Below, one piece after another: positions 63,383 through 64,000 of a stretch of DNA of 64,000 nucleotides; within the stretch, counting starts at the first letter, position 1, and each line of letters opens with the position of its first letter. The notes beneath the pieces were generated by a model. It was not told where the DNA came from. It saw only the letters and a list, made by a program, of their open reading frames with translations, and ran no database searches. Both the position numbers and the translations under genes were made by a program. Source of the DNA: Choricystis sp. odSpoLacu1 (taxonomy: Eukaryota > Chlorophyta > Trebouxiophyceae); NCBI GenBank assembly GCA_958009055.1, contig OY253659.1, positions 248,001 through 312,000 on the forward strand, given 5' to 3'.

Positions 63383-64000
63383 ATGCGCCGCCCGACGCCG
63401 ACTCCCGGCGCGCGCAAAGCGGTGCCACCGCCCCGCGCGCCGACGCAGCGCGCGCCGAGCGTGCTGCCTCCACCCCCACCCCCCACCCCCGACGCTCCCC
63501 GCCCCCCCAAAGCTCTGCCCCTGCCCGGCCCCCCGGGCCGTCTGGCCACCCACCTGGCGGGCGCGCACGCGGTGCCAGTTTTTGTCACAGCCTCGGCGCT
63601 CGCCCTCCAGTCCGCTGTCGACGCGAGTGGCCTGGCCCCGAGTTTTCCACCGGGTGCCGCCGCCGGGGCGGGGGCCGCCCTGGCCGCCCTCTACGCGGGC
63701 GTGCACGCTCTGGCGGGGGAGACGGCGTGGGCGAGGCCGGCCGAGCCGCTGCGCGTGGTGATCACGGGCGCGTCGCGCGGCCTCGGCAAAGCCCTCGCCC
63801 GCTCCTTTGCCCTGGCGGGCGACGCCGTCGTCATGGTGGGGCGCGACGCGGCGGGCCTGGCCGCCGCGGCCGCCGACGTGCGGGCCGCGTGCGGCGGGGA
63901 GGAGGGAGGGGGTGGCGGGGTGACGACTGTCGTGGCCGACGTGTCAGACACCCGCCGCGCGGCGTCCCTCGTGGACGCCGCCTTTGGGGCGGCGCCCGGG
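63383..64000 (+). CDS. short-chain dehydrogenase/reductase, N-terminal part (runs off right edge), NYC1-like
   Basis: An open frame from MRRPTPTPGARKAVPPPRAP to the window edge (206 codons, no stop). The first 50 residues are basic and Pro-rich like a plastid transit peptide. About 75 residues follow with hydrophobic stretches (HAVPVFVTASALALQSAVDA; AAGAGAALAALYAGVHALAG), possibly membrane segments. The Rossmann start is RVVITGASRGLGKALARSFA then LAGDAVVMVGRDAAGL, with TGASRGLG as the cofactor loop and the Arg favouring NADPH. The membrane-plus-GASRGLGKALAR layout recalls chlorophyll b reductase NYC1, but the catalytic Tyr-Lys region is outside the window, so the substrate is open. Confidence 0.68.
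   Translation, partial: MRRPTPTPGARKAVPPPRAPTQRAPSVLPPPPPPTPDAPRPPKALPLPGPPGRLATHLAGAHAVPVFVTASALALQSAVDASGLAPSFPPGAAAGAGAALAALYAGVHALAGETAWARPAEPLRVVITGASRGLGKALARSFALAGDAVVMVGRDAAGLAAAAADVRAACGGEEGGGGGVTTVVADVSDTRRAASLVDAAFGAAPG

Overview
The window reads as nuclear DNA of a small, GC-rich photosynthetic eukaryote, most likely a unicellular green alga (chlorophyte or prasinophyte grade). The argument is lineage-diagnostic content: an SBP-box (SQUAMOSA-promoter-binding) transcription factor, a family known only from the green lineage; a plastid Tat subunit (TATA/Tha4); a thylakoid-lumen C-terminal processing protease; a cyanobacterial-type plastid protein with a transit peptide; and an O-GlcNAc transferase. 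Genes are dense (38 models, roughly one per 1.7 kb), intergenic gaps are mostly 50-300 bp, and I can place 48 short spliceosomal introns of 86-303 bp. Donors are mostly GTGAG or GTGCG, acceptors mostly CACAG or CCCAG, and introns are GT-rich at the start and CA/C-rich at the end. No organism name can be given from sequence alone, and I see no rRNA, tRNA, CRISPR array, transposon or viral insertion.

Layout. 1-16.9 kb: partial S9 peptidase, two small proteins, the cyanobacterial-type plastid protein, an FG nucleoporin, an amino-acid permease, a ketopantoate-reductase-like plastid protein, a dolichol-type cis-prenyltransferase, two tiny hypotheticals, ferroportin, the SBP factor and a NUFIP-like RNP assembly protein. 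17-26 kb: O-GlcNAc transferase and two long low-complexity unknowns. 26-40.6 kb: R-SNARE, a very large membrane-anchored subtilase, lumenal protease, ABHD17-like hydrolase, methylesterase-like hydrolase, TATA, a PRMT-like protein and GDP-mannose pyrophosphorylase. 41-56 kb: PIF1-like helicase, DMC1, NAA15, RNF121, scramblase, CSN4, a ferredoxin/metallo-beta-lactamase fusion and UNC50. 56.5-64 kb: eIF5, an alpha/beta hydrolase, an Sfp-type phosphopantetheinyl transferase, UFM1, an F-box/FBA protein and a partial SDR.

The genes are housekeeping and plastid functions rather than one operon-like system. Themes do recur: protein modification and turnover (UFM1, CSN4, NAA15, RNF121, F-box, OGT, PRMT, subtilase), thylakoid biogenesis (TATA, CtpA) and dolichol/GDP-mannose glycosylation supply (cis-prenyltransferase, GMPP).

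The most notable signals are structural. Five genes are broken by a single surplus base, nearly always in a C-run, and always in the same direction. The UFM1 start codon is split by an intron. DMC1 has two GC-AG introns. In the SBP gene, acceptor choice decides whether a zinc-ligand histidine is present. Several first coding exons are only 2-32 nt long.
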